Below are positions 60,172 to 64,000 of a stretch of DNA of 64,000 nucleotides, piece by piece. The DNA comes from Chrysaora quinquecirrha (lineage: Eukaryota; Cnidaria; Scyphozoa; Semaeostomeae; Pelagiidae). The stretch lies in contig JACTAT010000267.1 of assembly GCA_014526335.1 (NCBI GenBank), positions 62,001-126,000 on the forward strand. Direction: 5' to 3'. The stretch's first letter is position 1. Every line of letters starts with the position of its first letter. Under the pieces are notes generated by a model that saw nothing but the letters and a program-made list of their open reading frames with translations, made no database searches and was not told the origin of the DNA. Both the position numbers and the translations under genes were made by a program.

Positions 60172-60191
60172 TGACGTCACTGATGACGTCA
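60172..60191. promoter_or_regulatory. Tandem perfect CRE sites
   Basis: TGACGTCA occurs twice, at 60,172-60,179 and 60,184-60,191, starts 12 bp apart. This is the consensus for CREB/ATF factors. It sits between the heat-shock cluster and ubiquitin-like exon 2. Confidence 0.6.
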
Positions 60192-60271
60192 TTGGTAGTG
60201 AGACGCCTATGGTAGTCATGAGCCTCCTTTGCAACCTACTATTGTTGCATTATCAAATTTGCCTTTTACAG

Positions 60272-60376
60272 ACTTCCAGATATTTGTAAGAAACTTGGAT
60301 GGAAGAAACATGACGTACATAGTAAATAAAGAGATAACAGTACTCCAGTTAAAACGATTGATTCAACAAAGACAGG
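60272..60376 (+). CDS. Ubiquitin-like exon 2
   Basis: 105 bp, acceptor TTGCCTTTTACAG, donor GTGAGA, phase 1 in and out. Codes the first beta hairpin and alpha helix of the ubiquitin fold. Confidence 0.8.
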
Positions 60377-63300
60377 GTGAGATTTATGTTAATACACCTT
60401 TTTATGTTTGAAGAATTCAAACATTATGCAGGGGTTTTCGGCAAACCGGAAGAAATAGACCTAGATAGATAGATAGATACCTAGATACCTAGGAATCAGG
60501 AATGTTGTAACAATAAGATTGGAATTTCTATTCTCTATGTAGGAATTTCTATTCTCTATGTGCACAATGAAAACAATCGTTTCATTGAACCACTGAGTTC
60601 CCTATTGTTCTGCCTCTGTACTCAGCCACATAAACGAATTTAATGAATGACTCCCGCCCTGCTGTACCTAGAAACGCGTTTCTTTTTGGAACGAAGGAAC
60701 GAAGCCTTTTCTGCCCAAAAAAGTGCAATTGTCTATGTATCTCTAAAAGCTGGAACAAAGAATGAAGTCAGGAACGATCGGGAATGAGCGGGTAACAGTG
60801 GTTTTCGGAGGAACGTGCGGGAACGGAGGGGAATAAGTGCGAACACGCACAAGGAAACATGAAGATAAAGCGGGAATCAGTGGCAATTATTGCTAACAGG
60901 AGAAAACAAGGACGGTTAGGCGGCTAGGGAACAATGTCAGATCTGATAGAAATCAGATTTGTGTGCCCATGGGGTACAGCTGGATTTGGATTCAGTTAGA
61001 ATCAGGTTAAAAATGCGAGAACAGAGCCGAAATTTGTTGCAACTCTATTCTGTTCATTGCAATCTCCTAGGCGTGATCTCATTCTTCAAACATGGCTAAT
61101 GGGTACCTTTAATTAACTCAAACTCGTCGTTCATGGGTTTTCCAAAACGTATTTCAATATCGTAATTTTTAAAACTTAAACCACGCTATACCCAAATGAA
61201 CTAATGTGGACCCCTCTGAACCCAGCTGATCCCAGCAGTGAAAGCAACCGAACCCAGCTACACGCAGTTTTTTTTATAAGCAACCGCTTATAAGCAATCA
61301 AGATATAGAAGGCCTAAAATTTTAAGCAACGTATAGTACCACAGGAGAAAAACCTAAGCAACATTTTGAACTTCAAATACTTAATATCACTGCAAGCAAT
61401 CGAGGATCGATCAACATAGAAGCTACTTCCATTAATTTGTCAAAAACTCGCATACCAACGGAGTGTTACTTTTAAGGGTTTCCGTTAAACTTTCAATACA
61501 AGGTCTCTATATGGTAACAATTACATGGTACTTCTCGTATACAAGGTGTTCCAGCGTTATGTTGCATAAAAAGCTATAGGATAACTCCAAATTTGGCTGT
61601 TTTTCTAGCCTCTATACTATTCTTAGGGCAAAAATATAGTTAGAATTAAGCAACTACTAAGCAACTTTTGCTACTAAAAGGTGGCCATAAGAGGTCCAAA
61701 AATAAGCAACTTTTTGAACTAGGTCAAAGGGAAGTTGCTTATAATAAAAAATGCGTGTACTGTATCGTCAGTTGAAAACAATCAAATCTGCTAAATGGGC
61801 TTTGAAAGGAAAAAGATCTTAGAATCAAACGCAATAGGTGTAACTTTATACGGTTTAACACTTTATGCTATACTTTATGCTAATATTTTATATGCTCTGT
61901 ATTTTATTAAGAGTTCTAGTAATAAAATTTTGTATCGGTGCCAAATTTTTCCTGCAGTATCCCAATCTAGAGAAAACCCAGGGGGCAAAACGGCAGGGAT
62001 GGGGAATGCAGAAAAAAGATGTCGCTGATAAGGATGTGATCATGGCAATGACAAAGACGAGGACGATGATAACGAAGAGGATGATGTTGATGATGATGAT
62101 AATGACGATGATGATGATCGAAAAAGATGCCGCTGAAACAATGTGATGTTGGCAATGACAAAGACGAGGACGATGATAACGATGAGGATGATGTTGATGA
62201 TGATGATAATGGCGATGATGATGATCGAAAAAGATGCCGCTGAAACGATGTGATGATGGCAATGACAACGACGAGGACGGTGATAACGATGAGGATGTTG
62301 TTGATGATGATGATAATGGCGATGATGATGATCGAAAAAGATGCCGCTGAAACGATGTGATGATGGCAATGACAACGACGAGGACGATGACAACGATGAG
62401 GATGTTGTTGATGATGATGATAATGACGATGATGATGATCGATAATGACGATGATGATGATCGATAATCATGATGATGATGATGCTGGTGGTGGTAATGG
62501 TGATGGTTATGGTGAGGTACTTCAGAACAATGACATGGGTTAAAACGCGGTGTATTGACTAACGTGGATGATGGCACCTACCATATTTCTTCCTGTAAAA
62601 GACTTAAATCTCAAACGGACCCTTCTGCCTTAATAAAACCACCTTCAAAACAGTTCACAATACTTTTCCCTGCAGGTATATCAGTAGTTCAGCAAAGACT
62701 CATATTCAATGGCCAGCAGCTCGATAAACATGATAGATGGGGAAATCCAAGGACACTTGGTTCTTACAATATAACAAGAGGCAAGTTATAGTAACATTAT
62801 ATGATTTTCTTCTTACTGCTTCTGTGGAATTTCGGATCCACAAGATATACGATGAGAACGATTCCCTGGGGAAGATTAGTTGCTAGGCTAACCAGGTTTA
62901 TCCTCTGTAAATAAAAGATTATCAATACTGTATGGCTTTAAGAGAAAGTCAACTAAAATTAAAATGCCTGTAAAAAAAATCCATATTGATTCACAAATTA
63001 TGATGTTGAAACTTGGCATGGCCATATACGTGGGGATGTTGAAACTTGTATTAAATTTTCTGTTTAAATCTGTAAATTTTACGAGTGCAGAAAACCATGG
63101 GTGGTTAGACACTGCAATTATCCTTCAACAACCACAAATTCAGCTTAAACAGGAGCCCAAGTTTGACTTGCCGCCATTTTGAAAATTCTACAGCGAAGAG
63201 AGAACAGAGAAACAGAGAAATAGTTTTTAAACTGTTAAGGTCTTCAATGTCTCCTCCGCAAAGCAAAGAAATTTTCCTCCGCATACACATACGGTGTCTA

Positions 63301-63938
63301 ACCACCCATGAGAAAACATTAAAAATGTTGAGTTATTCTTCTTGAAAATTTAAATACGGCATTTCGCACTATTTTTGTGATGTCATGCACATATGTCTCT
63401 GAGCTGCCCGATAGTGGAGTGGACATGCGAGCAAAGCGAGTGAAAATTGGGGGTGTGGGCGTTTACCGCAGGAAAATTTCTAGGACCACGCCCTCTTAAA
63501 TGTCTGAAAACGCATTTTTTATTCGTAGAATTTCGATTCATCCTCTCTTTATTCGTTTCTGCTGATGTTTCTGTACCCCCAATCATTTTCTCATCAAATT
63601 TAGATGAACTAGAAAATTGATCCAATTGAGAAAGTAGGTAGGACATTTCCTTCCCAGCCCACCACATGTCACTGCCACCGATGTCACAATAGGAGCATCA
63701 TGAATGGTCAGGCTCTTACATGCAACTAAAAGCACCAAAATCCAACTGACAACTACTCTTTTCCTCTGTGTCCATGTTTTATTTAAAGTCAAATGAGCTT
63801 AGCATTTTTCAGCCTTATCCCCTGTTATATCACACAATTTCATACCGCAAGATGGTGAATGACTGTAATAACTATTGCTTTTCTACCTGCTTTACAGATA
63901 GCACAATTGAACTCATGGGACGTCTGAGAGGTGGATGA
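60272..63938 (+). CDS. Ubiquitin-like modifier, exons 2-4 (unit 3)
   Basis: Exons 60,272-60,376, 62,676-62,780 and 63,898-63,938. Exon 2 codes FQIFVRNLDGRNMTYIVNKE then ITVLQLKRLIQQRQ; exon 3 ISVVQQRLIFNGQQLDKHDR then WGNPRTLGSYNITR; exon 4 STIELMGRLRGG and stop. Split codons give D, G and D at the joints. The ubiquitin fold aligns throughout, with a six-residue insert after QQLD. Ile44 and Leu8 equivalents are kept. K6, K11, K29, K33, K48 and K63 equivalents are R, R, R, R, Q and R. The bare LRGG end needs no trimming for conjugation. The intron after exon 3 starts GCAAGT (GC-AG type). No in-frame ATG precedes exon 2, so an upstream exon 1 like those at 38,306 or 46,672 is required. Confidence 0.75.
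61261..61757. mobile_element. MITE-like element, family A (word AAGCAAC) in ubiquitin-like intron 2
   Basis: Ends CACGCAGTTTTTTTTATAAG and CTTATAATAAAAAATGCGTG are inverted and flanked by TA on both sides. AAGCAAC or AAGCAAT recurs about nine times inside. Confidence 0.7.
62025..62475. repeat. Minisatellite, ~120 bp units rich in GATGAT
   Basis: Four units of about 115-120 bp, each with GATCGAAAAAGATGCCGCTGAAAC, TGGCAATGACAA(A/C)GACGAGGAC and a (GAT)n/(GATAAT) stretch. Lies in the intron before ubiquitin-like exon 3. The His/Ser-rich minus-strand open frames across it are by-products. Confidence 0.85.
62676..62780 (+). CDS. Ubiquitin-like exon 3
   Basis: 105 bp, acceptor CTTTTCCCTGCAG, donor GCAAGT. 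Codes the QQRLIF core and YNI strand; phases match exons 2 and 4. Confidence 0.8.
63085..63320. mobile_element. Small inverted-repeat element
   Basis: GAAAACCATGGGTGGTTAGACACTG at ~63,090 mirrors GGTGTCTAACCACCCATGAGAAAAC at ~63,293. It lies in the GC-AG intron between ubiquitin-like exons 3 and 4. Confidence 0.6.
63898..63938 (+). CDS. Ubiquitin-like exon 4
   Basis: Acceptor CTACCTGCTTTACAG. Codes STIELMGRLRGG and TGA. Nearly identical to the orphan exon at 54,370. Confidence 0.75.
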
Positions 63939-64000
63939 CCTAACACGGCAAGTGGTTAGTCAATTAAGAAACTTCTAACTTTTCAATACCATGTGCCATT

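Noticed and set aside
60229..60411. Ubiquitin-like protein starting at 60,229
   Set aside because: That frame starts with TTG, has a stop just upstream and no ATG; the fold begins exactly after an acceptor at 60,271.
61888..62577. 229-residue His/Ser-rich minus-strand protein
   Set aside because: It is the reverse reading of a GATGAT minisatellite; other frames and strand are equally open.

Overview
This is a eukaryotic, intron-rich, repeat-laden, AT-biased window, most likely from an aquatic invertebrate. The sequence shows GT-AG introns (plus one GC-AG intron), tRNA- and 5S-like SINEs, many small inverted-repeat elements, minisatellites and a ~195 bp satellite. A cnidarian or other early-branching animal is my best guess, but nothing here proves it. 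Most genes had to be assembled exon by exon from splice signals and reading phase.

Layout. 1-7.5 kb: a ~195 bp satellite whose middle (about 0.4-4.87 kb) is distended into homopolymer runs and looks like a corrupted consensus. 7.5-11 kb: non-coding sequence with a SINE and inverted-repeat elements. 11.0-24.6 kb (minus): one nine-exon gene for a secreted ~2,552-residue block protein with Glu-rich, Lys-rich, Ala-helical, silk-like Ala/Gly and Asp/Ser-rich blocks. Its phases close exactly if one base is restored in each of two A runs. 28.6-30.6 kb (minus): a two-exon gene for a secreted 460-residue Asp/His/Ser-rich protein. The two genes look like a small cluster of extracellular structural or matrix proteins.

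33.8-64 kb: three decayed tandem copies of one locus. The unit, read left to right, has one or two small minus-strand exons of an unknown gene, a minus-strand gene for a 38-residue peptide, and a divergently transcribed plus-strand gene for a ubiquitin-like modifier with an acidic N-terminal tail and an exposed C-terminal LRGG. The ~1 kb shared promoter has a TATA element at each end and several kappaB-like sites, conserved between copies 1 and 2. Ubiquitin-like exon 1 survives in copies 1 and 2, exons 2-4 in copy 3, and a lone exon 4 in copy 2. Copy 3 has lost the promoter region, where a compact intronless Bcl-2-like gene now sits with a promoter packed with heat-shock elements. Between copies lie a two-exon gene with a CYGC motif whose first exon is in one arm of a large palindrome, several minisatellites of one shared motif, and MITE-like families.

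How the parts may work together (inference): an NF-kappaB-type inducible pair (small peptide plus ISG15-like modifier) beside a stress-inducible Bcl-2-like gene suggests an immune/stress locus. The left-hand genes look unrelated to it and structural.
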